Source of the DNA: Bacteroidales bacterium
GTDB taxonomy: Bacteria > Bacteroidota > Bacteroidia > Bacteroidales > VadinHA17
Assembly (NCBI GenBank): GCA_016928075.1
Contig: JAFGLJ010000029.1
Span: forward strand, 99,705 to 163,704
Direction: 5' to 3'
DNA length: 64,000 bases
How positions within the stretch are numbered: the stretch's first letter is position 1; each line of letters opens with the position of its first letter. Under the pieces are notes generated by a model. That model had not been told where the DNA came from and did no database searches. It saw only the letters and a list, made by a program, of their open reading frames with translations. The position numbers and the translations under genes were made by a program. Positions 54,595-63,940 of this stretch are shown here, one piece after another.

Positions 54595-54631
54595 AGATCC
54601 TTCGGTCGCTGAGCTTCCTCAGGATGACAGT
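54595..54631. repeat. Composite element, copy 2
   Basis: AGATCCTTCGGTCGCTGAGC followed by TTCCTCAGGATGACAG matches copy 1 at all but a few bases and is in the same orientation. The two copies are 5.4 kb apart and flank DUF5683, mltD and the SGNH-MBOAT gene. A TATCTTTG (-7 box, minus strand) at 54636-54643 lies just outside it. Confidence 0.8.
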
Positions 54632-54649
54632 AAGGCAAAGATATATATT

Positions 54650-55531
54650 TTAGGAGTTAAGTTTGTCCAATACCTCTAAAATACGCTCCATTTGCTCGGC
54701 ATTATCAAACTGGATAACGATTTTACCCTTCCCCTTTTCATTTATTCTGAACTGGACATCCGACTTAAATATTTCAGACAGGTGACCGGAGAGGTCCTGG
54801 AAGTCCTTGCTAAGCTGTTTCTTCTTCTCGTTTTTTTCAGGGTCTTTCAGCCTGGTCATTTGCATCCTGCGCACCAGCTCTTCTGTTTTCCTTACAGACA
54901 GTTCATCATCAATTATTCTGTAATATACTTTTATCTGCTGGTCAGGATCTTCAATATTTATAAGCGTCCTCGCATGGCCCATGGTAAGCTGCTTATTTTT
55001 TATTCCCAGCTGTATTTCTGCAGGGAGTTTCAGAAGCCTGAGATAGTTAGTGACCGTAGATCTTTGTTTACCCACTCTTTCGCTCAGTTTTTCCTGGGTT
55101 AGATTACATTCCTCAATAAGTCTCTGGTAACTTATAGCTATTTCTATTGCATCAAGGTCTTCCCTCTGGATATTTTCAACGAGCGCCATCTCCAGCATTG
55201 CCTGGTCGTCGGCAGTACGTAAATAGGCAGGAATAGTTTGTAATCCGGCCATACGTGCGGCTTTCAGCCTTCGCTCACCGGCAATAAGCTGATATTTGTT
55301 ATCTCCTATTTCCCTGACAGTAAGCGGTTGAACAATACCCAGTTTACTTATTGATGAAGCCAGTTCTTCAAGTAATTGTTCATCGATCCTTGTCCGGGGC
55401 TGAAAAGGGTTAAGCTCAATATCGTCAATATTGATTTCGAGGTTTGCAGCAACTTTCTGCTCGAGCGTCTCCCTTTCAGCATCATCTATTAATGCTCCCA
55501 GGCCTCTCCCCAATGCTTGTTTTTTTGCCAT
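54650..55531 (-). CDS. parB: Chromosome partitioning protein ParB
   Basis: ParB binds parS sites, spreads on DNA as a CTP-dependent clamp and is moved by ParA. The 293-residue protein has the ParB/Srx CTPase motifs (ELNPFQPRTRIDEQLLEELA, LIAGERRLKAARMAGLQTIP, MALVENIQREDLDAIEIA), a helix-turn-helix (NLTQEKLSERVGKQRSTVTN), and a C-terminal dimerisation domain. It starts 27 bases after parA and ends beside the composite repeat. I found no parS palindrome of the known form in the window. Confidence 0.95.
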   Translation of the reverse strand: MAKKQALGRGLGALIDDAERETLEQKVAANLEINIDDIELNPFQPRTRIDEQLLEELASSISKLGIVQPLTVREIGDNKYQLIAGERRLKAARMAGLQTIPAYLRTADDQAMLEMALVENIQREDLDAIEIAISYQRLIEECNLTQEKLSERVGKQRSTVTNYLRLLKLPAEIQLGIKNKQLTMGHARTLINIEDPDQQIKVYYRIIDDELSVRKTEELVRRMQMTRLKDPEKNEKKKQLSKDFQDLSGHLSEIFKSDVQFRINEKGKGKIVIQFDNAEQMERILEVLDKLNS

Positions 55532-55558
55532 TATACTATCATATATTATGAATACTGA

Positions 55559-56350
55559 TCATAAATCAGCATGACTACCTGATCCGTTCTGCCCCTTTTC
55601 AATCAATTCCTGTGCAAGGTTAAGGTAATTAACCGCTCCCCTTGATTCAGCATCATATAATATTGCAGGCTGGCCGTAGCTGGGTGCTTCGCTGAGCTTT
55701 ACATTCCTCTGTATAATAGTATCGAAAACCATTTGCTGGAAATGCTTTCTCACTTCTTCAACAACCTGGTTTGAAAGCCTGAGTCTTGAATCATACATTG
55801 TAAGCAGGAAACCTTCTATTGAAAGGGATTTGTTCAGGTTTTTCTGTATTATTTTTATGGTATTAAGCAATTTACCCAGCCCTTCAAGAGCAAAATATTC
55901 ACACTGGACAGGTACAATAACCGAGTTGGAAGCTGTAAGTGCATTTACTGTTAAAAGTCCAAGTGATGGTGAACAATCGACCAGCGTATAGTCATACTTA
56001 TCCGGAATATTCTTTAATACATTTTTTAGAATACTTTCTCTTTGTTCGGTATTGAGCATTTCTATTTCAGCTCCTACAAGATCTATATTGGAAGGTATCA
56101 GTTCCAGGTTATCTATCTCCGTTCCTATAATTGCAGTTGATGGTTCAACATCATTTATTATGCAGTCATAAATTGTTTTATCAAGTTTACGGGTATCGAT
56201 ACCAAATCCTGAGGTAGCATTAGCCTGAGGATCAAAATCCACCACTAATACTTTCTTGTCAAGTGCTGCAAGGCTTGCAGCCAGGTTTATCGCTGTTGTT
56301 GTTTTTCCCACGCCACCCTTCTGGTTAGCTAATGAAATAATCCTCGCCAT
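55559..56350 (-). CDS. parA: Chromosome partitioning ATPase ParA (Soj type)
   Basis: ParA is a Walker-type ATPase that positions ParB-bound DNA. The 263-residue protein has the deviant Walker A KGGVGKTTTAINLAA near the N-terminus, Walker A' (VLVVDFDPQANATSGFG) and Walker B (TLVDCSPSLGLLTVNALTAS). There is no N-terminal DNA-binding extension, so it is the chromosomal Soj-like type. It is the first gene of the operon and has a promoter about 40 bases upstream. Confidence 0.96.
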   Translation of the reverse strand: MARIISLANQKGGVGKTTTAINLAASLAALDKKVLVVDFDPQANATSGFGIDTRKLDKTIYDCIINDVEPSTAIIGTEIDNLELIPSNIDLVGAEIEMLNTEQRESILKNVLKNIPDKYDYTLVDCSPSLGLLTVNALTASNSVIVPVQCEYFALEGLGKLLNTIKIIQKNLNKSLSIEGFLLTMYDSRLRLSNQVVEEVRKHFQQMVFDTIIQRNVKLSEAPSYGQPAILYDAESRGAVNYLNLAQELIEKGQNGSGSHADL

Positions 56351-56390
56351 TTATTTATTTGTTTTAGTTATTAAGCTTATTCAAGCGCTT

Positions 56391-56398
56391 CAAAATTA
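56391..56398 (-). promoter_or_regulatory. Promoter -7 box for parAB
   Basis: TAATTTTG on the minus strand (plus CAAAATTA) matches the consensus and lies 40 bases upstream of the parA ATG. A TTTG further upstream (plus CAAA at 56423-56426) is spaced 24 bases, longer than usual. Confidence 0.45.
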
Positions 56399-56558
56399 AT
56401 ATTTATGATTGCCGTGAATCCCCAAACTGCACGTGTAATTGTAAACATTTCAATTACGGTTTTCAACATTTTATTAACAGGTTTTTATGGTTAAAACAGG
56501 TTAATATTTCTGATTATATTTTTTTTTAGCATCTTTACAGTACCCCAATTTTGTCACT

Positions 56559-57509
56559 ATGGGCAAATCAGACAAAAACAGGGAATGGCAGGTAATTGTC
56601 AATCCCAATGCAGGTAAGAAGAAAGGGCAAAAGGACTGGCACATAATTTCAGATCTTTTAACCCGGTACGGCATCTCATTCAATCACTTCTTCACAGAAG
56701 CCAAGCACCATGCCATTGAGCTTGCTTCCAATATCATTGATAAAAATAACAGGAAAATACTCGTTGTAGGAGGCGATGGCACTATGAACGAGGTGGTAAA
56801 TGGAGCCTTCAGGCAGAAAAAAATAGCAACTACCGATATAACACTTGGCATGATAACAGTTGGCACGGGCAATGACTGGGGAAGGATGTTCAATATACCC
56901 CTGGATTATGAATCGGCCATCAGGGTAATCAAGAAGGAAAATACTTTTTTACAGGACACAGGTGTAATAAAGTTTTACTCAGGCACTGATGTAAAGGAAA
57001 GGTATTTCATAAATATTGCCGGGCTCGGATTTGATGCACTGGTAACCAAACGATCGAACAGGCAAAAAGAAAAAGGCCATAGCAGCAAAGCTCTATATTT
57101 CTGGACATTGCTAAGAAGCCTTCTTTCGTACAAGCATACCAGTACCAGCATTGAAATTGATGGTGAGAAGATAAAGAATGACACCTTTACAATAAGTCTC
57201 GGCATTGGCAAATATTCAGGTGGCGGTATGATGCAAACCCCTTCAGCAATAGCCGATGATGGCCTGTTCGAACTTACTCTTGTAAAGAAGATGCGCAAAG
57301 GTGAAATTATACGCAGCCTAAAAAGACTGTATAACGGAACCATACTCGACCATCCCAAGGTGGAAGGTTACACAGGTAAGAAAATAAAAATTGATTCTGA
57401 TCCACTCATACATGTCGAGGTCGACGGTGAATCGCTGGGTCATTCACCTATAGAATTTGATATCCTGCAAAGATCAATAAATATAGTACAGGGTATCATT
57501 GACGCTTAA
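56559..57509 (+). CDS. Diacylglycerol-kinase-family lipid kinase
   Basis: The 316-residue protein is a DagK/YegS-type lipid kinase that phosphorylates a lipid alcohol with ATP. Seen: VNPNAGKKKGQKDW, the nucleotide motif VGGDGTMNEVVNG, the GTGNDWGRM loop, and the C-terminal beta-rich domain with KIDSDPLIHVEVDGESLGHS. Its 3' end overlaps the convergent glutaminyl cyclase gene by 14 bases. Diacylglycerol or a sphingoid base are possible substrates; not decided by sequence. Confidence 0.93.
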   Translation: MGKSDKNREWQVIVNPNAGKKKGQKDWHIISDLLTRYGISFNHFFTEAKHHAIELASNIIDKNNRKILVVGGDGTMNEVVNGAFRQKKIATTDITLGMITVGTGNDWGRMFNIPLDYESAIRVIKKENTFLQDTGVIKFYSGTDVKERYFINIAGLGFDALVTKRSNRQKEKGHSSKALYFWTLLRSLLSYKHTSTSIEIDGEKIKNDTFTISLGIGKYSGGGMMQTPSAIADDGLFELTLVKKMRKGEIIRSLKRLYNGTILDHPKVEGYTGKKIKIDSDPLIHVEVDGESLGHSPIEFDILQRSINIVQGIIDA

Positions 57510-58593
57510 CAAGCTCTATCTCAAATAGCCTGGGCCAGTTTTTCCCGGTTATGAACAGCCGGTCATTATCTTCATCCCATGCTATACCATTCAATTCGGC
57601 CAGTTCCGGATGACGATCTTCATCCGGCAAAATGCCCGTGAGGTCAATATATGCAAGCACTTTCCCGGTAGAGGGATCGATACGTGCAATGCGGTCGGTC
57701 GTGTATATATTAGCCCAGATCTCTCCATTTATATATTCCAGCTCGTTGAGCTGCCATACATGACTCTTATCGTCATAAACCTCTATTGAGGAAACCACAG
57801 TAAAATATTCAGGTTCAAGGAAATATAGTTTATTTGTACCATCACTCATTATAAGTTCCCGGTCATTGCTTGTAAGACCCCATCCCTGTGTTGTGTAATG
57901 AACACGCTTTATTTCTTCAAAGCTTTGTATATCATAAACAAAACCAACATTATTTCTCCATGTAAGCTGAAACAGGCGACCGTCATAGAGAACCAGCCCT
58001 TCACCGAAGAATTTGCTCTCCAGATTATGTATTTTCATGATTTTGCCGGTTTCTATTTCCACTTTTCTTAATGTTGATTTTCCCTCTCCCCCGGTGCTTT
58101 CATATAAATAACCATCATGGTATACTAAACCCTGGGTATAGGCATTTATATCATGCGGATACATATTGATTACCCTGTAGGAATAAAGATCAGGTTGGAT
58201 GTCAGAAAAAATTGTGACGAAATGGGTAATGACCTGTGGCCTCTTGCTTCCCTCATAAGCCATTATCTTAAGTGGTATCCTGCCCAGTCTTGACGACCTG
58301 GTATCAACAGTGTATTCAAGACCATCGGGTTTCAGTATTGCCATTGATTCCCCATCAAAAAACACTCTTACAGAGTCAGGTGATTTATTGCCCCGCAGGC
58401 TAAGCTTTAAATGTATCTTATCACCCGAGATGAATTTTGCACCATCTTCAGGTTCTTCAATATTCACGAGGCTTGCAGAAAGCTCTTTCGTATTTGCTTT
58501 TTCCGTTGATGTATTGTTATCTGATTTAACAGAGCCATTGCACGAAAAAGCCAGAGCCATAATTACCAATAAAACCGAGTATGTAAACTTCAT
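57496..58593 (-). CDS. Glutaminyl-peptide cyclotransferase (lipoprotein)
   Basis: The enzyme family converts N-terminal glutamine to pyroglutamate. The 365-residue protein has a lipobox signal (FTYSVLLVIMALAFSC), an N-terminal beta domain (about 40-130), and the five-bladed propeller of bacterial glutamine cyclotransferase (YTQGLVYHDGYLYESTGGEG, GEGLVLYDGRLFQLTWRNNV, GWGLTSNDRELIMSDGTNKL, LNELEYINGEIWANIYTTDR, ELAELNGIAWDEDNDRLFIT). It is probably in the envelope. It lies 30 bases after the HAD gene, in the same direction. Confidence 0.92.
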   Translation of the reverse strand: MKFTYSVLLVIMALAFSCNGSVKSDNNTSTEKANTKELSASLVNIEEPEDGAKFISGDKIHLKLSLRGNKSPDSVRVFFDGESMAILKPDGLEYTVDTRSSRLGRIPLKIMAYEGSKRPQVITHFVTIFSDIQPDLYSYRVINMYPHDINAYTQGLVYHDGYLYESTGGEGKSTLRKVEIETGKIMKIHNLESKFFGEGLVLYDGRLFQLTWRNNVGFVYDIQSFEEIKRVHYTTQGWGLTSNDRELIMSDGTNKLYFLEPEYFTVVSSIEVYDDKSHVWQLNELEYINGEIWANIYTTDRIARIDPSTGKVLAYIDLTGILPDEDRHPELAELNGIAWDEDNDRLFITGKNWPRLFEIELVKRQ

Positions 58594-58623
58594 TTTAATT
58601 ACCGCTAAACTTTATAAACTCTA

Positions 58624-59073
58624 TCAACTTCTATTCTTTCCAATTATACTTCTGAACAATCTCCTGAATACAGATTTCCTCCTGTTAAGCTGCCTTGCCA
58701 CTTTTTTTTCCATTTCCTCGTATAAGCTTAATTGCTGCCATATGGTGCTCCAGCCGGGGAATCCTCCCACATTCTTATCATCAATATACACATCAGCATT
58801 AATTTTACGGCTTACTGAATCGTCAAATTCTTCCTCGGGATAATTTTTGTTAACAGCATAAAACTCAATCCCTTTGTTCCTGCAGTATTCAACTGCCTCA
58901 TCGAGTTCCTGTCCGGCCCTTATGGTCCATAGGATAAGCAGTGCTCCATGTTTCTGCAGTTCCTTCAATGTTTCGAAACCAAATAATATATCTTTACCTA
59001 TTTTCGGATAGGCATGCTCAACCAGTGTTCCATCAAAATCAACCGCTATTTTTAGATTCTGTATATGTTCCAT
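58624..59073 (-). CDS. HAD-superfamily hydrolase, BT0820-like
   Basis: The 149-residue protein is a small HAD phosphatase: motif I VDFDGTLVEH, motif II LLILWTIRAG, and motif IV DVYIDDKNVGG; no large cap domain. It matches the compact cap-less HAD proteins of Bacteroidota. The substrate is unknown. It lies upstream of the glutaminyl cyclase gene and divergent from pssA. Confidence 0.9.
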   Translation of the reverse strand: MEHIQNLKIAVDFDGTLVEHAYPKIGKDILFGFETLKELQKHGALLILWTIRAGQELDEAVEYCRNKGIEFYAVNKNYPEEEFDDSVSRKINADVYIDDKNVGGFPGWSTIWQQLSLYEEMEKKVARQLNRRKSVFRRLFRSIIGKNRS

Positions 59074-59163
59074 ATGAATATTAAATTCGTGTAAAAATAT
59101 ACAAATTGGGATTATTGATAAAATTTATCTTAATTTACAGTTGATTCTGGATGGCCACAAAAC

Positions 59164-59862
59164 ATGAAAAAACAGATACCTAACTTTTTAACCTTACTAA
59201 ATCTGGTATCAGGTTTCATAGCTATTATACTGATAATGCAGGGCAATCTCAGGCTTTCCGTATGGTTCCTGACAGCATCCCTGATTTTTGATTTTGGTGA
59301 TGGGCTGGCCGCACGTTTACTCGATGCTTATTCCGATATTGGTCTTCAACTTGACAGTCTTGCCGACATGGTGAGCTTTGGTGTTGCTCCCGGGCTTATA
59401 ATGTACCAGCTTATCCTTTCTGCCGAAGGGGCTGATTCCATTGCCATGTACCTGCAGTATATTCCAGTGCTTATTCCTGCATTTTCAGGACTGCGTCTTG
59501 CCAGATTCAATATTGATAAAGCACAGAGTGATCATTTCAGGGGATTACCAACTCCGGGCAATGCTTTTTTCATTATCTCACTTGTTTTTGCCGGCGAATA
59601 TGGTGAAAGCCAGTTAATTGATAATCTGGTTAATTCAAGGATAGTATTAAGTTTCCTGACTGTTCTCTTTTCCACGCTCATGATCACCGGAATTCCAATG
59701 TTTTCCTTTAAGTTCAGGCATTTAAGGTTCAAAGGGAACGAATTAAGGATAGTCTTTCTGGGATCCTCCGTCTTACTGATAGCAGGTGCAGGATTTGCAT
59801 CCCTGCCGCTTATTATTATAATTTATATAATCGTATCAATCATCTGGGCTCTTATCAGCTGA
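59164..59862 (+). CDS. pssA: CDP-diacylglycerol-serine O-phosphatidyltransferase
   Basis: PssA makes phosphatidylserine, the precursor of phosphatidylethanolamine. The 232-residue membrane protein has the CDP-alcohol phosphotransferase motif DGLAARLLDAYSDIGLQLDS with LADMVSFGVAPG, and about six further membrane segments (VLIPAFSGLRLARFNI, FIISLVFAGEYG, VLFSTLMITGIPMFSFKFR, VFLGSSVLLIAGAGFASLPL). Its 3' end overlaps the convergent DAHP synthase gene by 27 bases. Confidence 0.95.
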   Translation: MKKQIPNFLTLLNLVSGFIAIILIMQGNLRLSVWFLTASLIFDFGDGLAARLLDAYSDIGLQLDSLADMVSFGVAPGLIMYQLILSAEGADSIAMYLQYIPVLIPAFSGLRLARFNIDKAQSDHFRGLPTPGNAFFIISLVFAGEYGESQLIDNLVNSRIVLSFLTVLFSTLMITGIPMFSFKFRHLRFKGNELRIVFLGSSVLLIAGAGFASLPLIIIIYIIVSIIWALIS

Positions 59863-60960
59863 TCCGTTTTTCTTTTCCTTTAACTTTTGCATAATAACCG
59901 TTTGCCTTCTTATTGATTCCTGGTGCATCAGTTTAAGATATCTTTCGGTAAAGTTACGGTCAATTCCTGAAATTCCAGCCTGTTCAAGCCTTGTGTTAAG
60001 TATTTCCAGCCATCTGTCCATCTGCAATACTGCTACGTTATTCTTGAATTTATACTCCCCAATTAAGTCTATTATTTCAAGTCTCCTGGCCAGCAATTCA
60101 ATTAATTGATGATCAACAGAATCAATCTGGTTACGCAGTTCTTCAAGATAGTCAAGAAAGCCGGGGTCTTCAGGTTTGGAAAGCCTGATCACAAGGTTTT
60201 TCATCATCTCACAATACCCGGCAGGTGACAACTGCTGATTACTGTCGCTAAGAGCTGAAGCCGGGTCATAGTGCACTTCCACCATCAGTCCATCCATATT
60301 CATGTCCATGGCTTTTTGAGCCAGTTCGGGGACGAGAAAAGAATCGCCTGCTATGTGGCTGGGGTCACACAGAACGGATATTTCTTTTATCCTTCTTCTC
60401 AGCTCTATTGGTATTTCCCATTTGGGCATATTCCTGTAACTGGTTCTCTCGAATGGGGAAAAACCACGATGGACAGCAGCCAGTTTACGAATACCTGCAT
60501 TGTAAATCCTTTCTATTGCGCCTATCCACAGGTCGATATCGGGATTAAGTGGATTTTTTACCAGGACAGGTATATCCTGCCCCCTCAGTGATTCCGCTAT
60601 TTCCTGTACTGAAAAAGGGTTTGACACAGTACGCGCACCCAGCCAAATTACATCTATATCCATTTTCAGGCATGCCTCAACGTGGCGTGGACTGGCTGCC
60701 TCAACAGTAACTCTCATACCTGTTTGTTCCTTGACCTTTTTCATCCATTGCAAACCTTTTGTTCCCACTCCACTGAAGGTATTAGGGCGGGTACGCGGTT
60801 TCCATATCCCCGCCCTGAACAGCGACGGCTTGCATGAATCATTAAAGGAACAGGCTGTACGTTGTATCTGTTCTTCCGTCTCCGCACTGCAAGGTCCGGC
60901 TATCATTACCGGCCCGCTACCAAATTCACTAAACCATTCCTGTATATGAACTATATTCAT
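59836..60960 (-). CDS. Bifunctional DAHP synthase / chorismate mutase
   Basis: This 374-residue enzyme joins the first step of the shikimate pathway (DAHP synthesis from PEP and erythrose-4-phosphate) with chorismate mutase. The N-terminal barrel (about 1-260) shows MIAGPCSAETEEQIQRTACS with Cys24, FRAGIWKPRTRPNTFSGVG, VLVKNPLNPDIDLWIGAIER and the metal/substrate loop CDPSHIAGDSFLVPELAQKA; the C-terminal AroQ-type helical mutase (about 265-374) has LRNQIDSVDHQLIELLARRL. The fusion likely brings feedback regulation by prephenate or aromatic amino acids. It ends in a 27-base overlap with pssA. Confidence 0.95.
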   Translation of the reverse strand: MNIVHIQEWFSEFGSGPVMIAGPCSAETEEQIQRTACSFNDSCKPSLFRAGIWKPRTRPNTFSGVGTKGLQWMKKVKEQTGMRVTVEAASPRHVEACLKMDIDVIWLGARTVSNPFSVQEIAESLRGQDIPVLVKNPLNPDIDLWIGAIERIYNAGIRKLAAVHRGFSPFERTSYRNMPKWEIPIELRRRIKEISVLCDPSHIAGDSFLVPELAQKAMDMNMDGLMVEVHYDPASALSDSNQQLSPAGYCEMMKNLVIRLSKPEDPGFLDYLEELRNQIDSVDHQLIELLARRLEIIDLIGEYKFKNNVAVLQMDRWLEILNTRLEQAGISGIDRNFTERYLKLMHQESIRRQTVIMQKLKEKKNGSADKSPDD

Positions 60961-60975
60961 CTCTTGTTATCGATA

Positions 60976-62106
60976 CTAATATAAATGCCCTTCTCCACTT
61001 ATTTCTTCCTTATCAATGCGCTTCCTGTTTATCGCTCTCCATGCATACCATATATATCCGATTACCAGTGGAATGATAAACGAGATAAACATCATGGTCT
61101 TGAGTGTAAAAAGGCTTGATGAAGCATTTCGTATGGTTAACGAACTCTGCATATCAGTGAGTGACGGGTAAAAGGAAGTATTGTTATAACCTGCTATCAG
61201 GAATAGTGACAGTACAACCAGTACAGTACCAAAGCCTGAATACCATATGGGATCTGTATGGTCTGTAAAGAGAGTGCGGTACAGGCTGAACAGGACAAGC
61301 AATGTTCCTGCCAGGAACATTATCAGCAGAAGGGGCATTTCTAAAAAGTTATGCATGTATTTACCTTTCTCCATAAATATTTCCCCGTTTCCCGGATCAA
61401 CTGCAAATCCCTTGGATAACAGCAGGCTGACAACAAAGTACAGGAATCCTATAAGGAAAGGTATGAGGTTAATCAGGGTTTTTTCCCTTGCTTTGCCCAA
61501 TAACTCATCATCATCAATAGTATTAATTATATACATTAAGCCTAACAACCGTGCAAGAAAAAGAACTGTTACACCAAGTGCTATATTTCTCAGGTTCAGC
61601 ACTGCTTCGAGTCCATGCCATGGATTATCCCATTTCCCCATATTCATTTCATTAAGGGAAAAATTAGCTCCTGTGAAGAATGTGCCAACAGCTATACCTA
61701 TTAGTAATGGAGACAATGCTCCATTGATCAGGAGGAATATTTCAAACGTTTTCTTTCCCAGAACATTGGATGGTTTGGAGCGGTATTCATAAGCAATGGC
61801 CTGGATTACGAAGCTAAAAAGTATTGCCATCCATACCCAGTAAGCTCCACCAAAACTGGTAGCATAAAACAAAGGGAAGGAAGCAAAAAAGGCTCCTCCG
61901 AAGGTTACCAGGGTAGTAAAGGTAAATTCCCATTTACGACCCATGGCATTTATTATCATAGTTTTTTCTCCTTCATTTGAAGCAAGTGTAAATATGAAGG
62001 ACTGTCCGCCCTGGACAAATAAAAGAAACACCAGCAGGCTGGCAAGAAGTGAGACCAGAAACCACCAGTATTCCTGGAGAAACGAATGTGACACTGCTAA
62101 TAACAT
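60976..62106 (-). CDS. cydB: Cytochrome bd ubiquinol oxidase subunit II
   Basis: CydB is the second subunit of the cytochrome bd oxidase, a high-affinity oxygen reductase. The 376-residue protein has about eight membrane segments, with the family phrases WWFLVSLLASLLVFLLFVQG, FETFTTLVTFGGAFFASF-like segment and PLVIGYIWYAWRAINR. It follows cydA by 2 bases and precedes the DAHP synthase gene by 15. Confidence 0.94.
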   Translation of the reverse strand: MLLAVSHSFLQEYWWFLVSLLASLLVFLLFVQGGQSFIFTLASNEGEKTMIINAMGRKWEFTFTTLVTFGGAFFASFPLFYATSFGGAYWVWMAILFSFVIQAIAYEYRSKPSNVLGKKTFEIFLLINGALSPLLIGIAVGTFFTGANFSLNEMNMGKWDNPWHGLEAVLNLRNIALGVTVLFLARLLGLMYIINTIDDDELLGKAREKTLINLIPFLIGFLYFVVSLLLSKGFAVDPGNGEIFMEKGKYMHNFLEMPLLLIMFLAGTLLVLFSLYRTLFTDHTDPIWYSGFGTVLVVLSLFLIAGYNNTSFYPSLTDMQSSLTIRNASSSLFTLKTMMFISFIIPLVIGYIWYAWRAINRKRIDKEEISGEGHLY

Positions 62107-62108
62107 AA

Positions 62109-63671
62109 TTATTCCTCCTCTATTTTAGGTCCGTTCTTAATTTGTCTGGTCATAATTGACACCTCTGCAACCAGCAGGGCTGTAAAAAGAGCAGCAAATA
62201 ACCAGAAAGTGGTTTGCACCGTTGAAGTGCTCAGGCTTGATACGGCAATGCCAACAGGCATACGGTCCTGTATTATCCAAGGCTGCCTTCCCATCTCGGT
62301 CACCAGCCATCCGAGAACGGAGGCAAGGTAAGGTAAAGGAATGCTGATTAAGAGTATCCACTGAAAAACCTTTCTTCTCACTATTGAACCGTTGGTGGCA
62401 AAGACCCAAGCCAGAACCTGAATCAGGAGGAAAAGAAAACCCAGTGCTACCATAACATGAAAACTATAAAAAACGAGCGGGACGTTAGGAATAATATCAG
62501 CCGGGTTATTAATGTAAGAATATCCGAAATACCTGAAGTACTCTTCCTGAAAGTTGTTGTCTTCAAATCTTGTTTTTAATTTATCAACCTCTGCATTATC
62601 ACCCCGTTGTCTCGCATCCTTGTATTCGAGTAACAGTTTTCGTGCTGTTTTCCCCCTTTCTATTTTTTCTGATGCAGACATAATCCCTTTTTCCTCATTA
62701 CCATATACAAGGTCTTTTATACCTGCCACAAATGAGTCCCTGTCACCGTTTGTCATAACTGACAGGAAACCGGGTATCTCGATCTGTGCGATAATGTTCT
62801 TTTCATCCAGGTCACCTTGCTCTGCTTTGTCCGTAAGAATGCCGAATACAGTCAGTCCGGCATTTGTTTTCCCTTCATACAGGGCTTCCATTGCTGCAAA
62901 TTTTACAGGCTGGGCTCTGGCAATTGTCCTTGATGATGTATCACCTGTATAGATCAGCACTACAGATGCAAAAGTGCCAAAAATAGCAGCCACCTTTATA
63001 CTTTTTAATGCCATTTCTTTTTCACGATTACGGATAAGGAACCAGGCGCTTATACCTGTCACAAACAAAGAAGCCAGCACGAAACCTGAAGTTATGGTAT
63101 GAAGGAACTTATCCATGGCAACCGGATTGAATAATACTTCCCAGAAACTGATCATTTCATTTCTTGCTGTATCGGGATTAAAAATCATGCCAACCGGGTT
63201 TTCCATCCATGCATTTGCCACGAGAATCCATAATGCTGAAAGATTAGCTCCAATTGCAACCAGCCATGTTGATGCAAGGTGAAACCGTTTGCTTACCTTA
63301 TCCCATCCAAAGAACATCACCGCAATAAATGTCGATTCCAGGAAAAACGCCATTATTCCCTCCACTGCAAGGGGCGCACCGAAAATGTCACCAACAAACC
63401 ATGAATAATTCGACCAGTTGGTTCCGAATTCAAATTCAAGGATAAGACCTGTTGATACTCCTATGGCAAAATTAATACCGAATAGTTTCATCCAGAACTT
63501 TGTAGTTTTCTTCCATTTTTCAGAACCCGTTCGTACGTACTTCGTTTCCATTATCACGAGAATGAACGACAAACCAAGGGTTAATGGAACAAACAGCCAG
63601 TGGTATATGGCTGTAAGGGCAAACTGGGCCCTTGACCAATCGACTAATGAAAGGTCGATATTTTCAATCAT
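62109..63671 (-). CDS. cydA: Cytochrome bd ubiquinol oxidase subunit I
   Basis: CydA carries the three hemes and the quinol site. The 520-residue protein has YHWLFVPLTLGLSF with His24 (heme b595), a second His in MDKFLHTITSGFVLASLF and the Met heme ligand in WLVTEMGRQPW, and a long quinol-binding Q-loop (about 255-385). Length is as in E. coli. The gene overlaps the DUF4492 gene upstream by 8 bases. Confidence 0.96.
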   Translation of the reverse strand: MIENIDLSLVDWSRAQFALTAIYHWLFVPLTLGLSFILVIMETKYVRTGSEKWKKTTKFWMKLFGINFAIGVSTGLILEFEFGTNWSNYSWFVGDIFGAPLAVEGIMAFFLESTFIAVMFFGWDKVSKRFHLASTWLVAIGANLSALWILVANAWMENPVGMIFNPDTARNEMISFWEVLFNPVAMDKFLHTITSGFVLASLFVTGISAWFLIRNREKEMALKSIKVAAIFGTFASVVLIYTGDTSSRTIARAQPVKFAAMEALYEGKTNAGLTVFGILTDKAEQGDLDEKNIIAQIEIPGFLSVMTNGDRDSFVAGIKDLVYGNEEKGIMSASEKIERGKTARKLLLEYKDARQRGDNAEVDKLKTRFEDNNFQEEYFRYFGYSYINNPADIIPNVPLVFYSFHVMVALGFLFLLIQVLAWVFATNGSIVRRKVFQWILLISIPLPYLASVLGWLVTEMGRQPWIIQDRMPVGIAVSSLSTSTVQTTFWLFAALFTALLVAEVSIMTRQIKNGPKIEEE

Positions 63672-63903
63672 CTGTATCAGTTTTAATTATTAATTCATCG
63701 AGGACATGATTGCCTCTTTCTTCATCACTATCAAAATTCTTCTTCAGAATATCGGGAAAAAAGAAGATTCTTAAAACGGCAAACATTATGAAGAGCTTGA
63801 TAAGTATAACCAACCAGACCTTCTTCCCCCAGGCAGGCATGGTCTTAAAACCATCCTTATAGAACTGAAGAATATTATTAAAAGACTTTAATATTAATCC
63901 CAT
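63664..63903 (-). CDS. DUF4492 small membrane protein
   Basis: The 79-residue protein has one membrane segment (WLVILIKLFIMFAVLRIFFF) and a charged C-terminal tail ending KTDTDD, and matches DUF4492 proteins encoded upstream of cydAB in Bacteroidota. It overlaps cydA by 8 bases. It may be an accessory subunit, by analogy to the small CydX/CydH subunits of other bd oxidases; that is inference. Confidence 0.9.
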   Translation of the reverse strand: MGLILKSFNNILQFYKDGFKTMPAWGKKVWLVILIKLFIMFAVLRIFFFPDILKKNFDSDEERGNHVLDELIIKTDTDD

Positions 63904-63940
63904 AGCAAGCTAATTAAAGGGTGGTTGGTTCAGACGATAA

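Noticed and set aside
56401..56460. Possible parS site near parA (CACGTG core)
   Set aside because: Only the six central bases fit; the flanks do not form the 16-bp palindrome.
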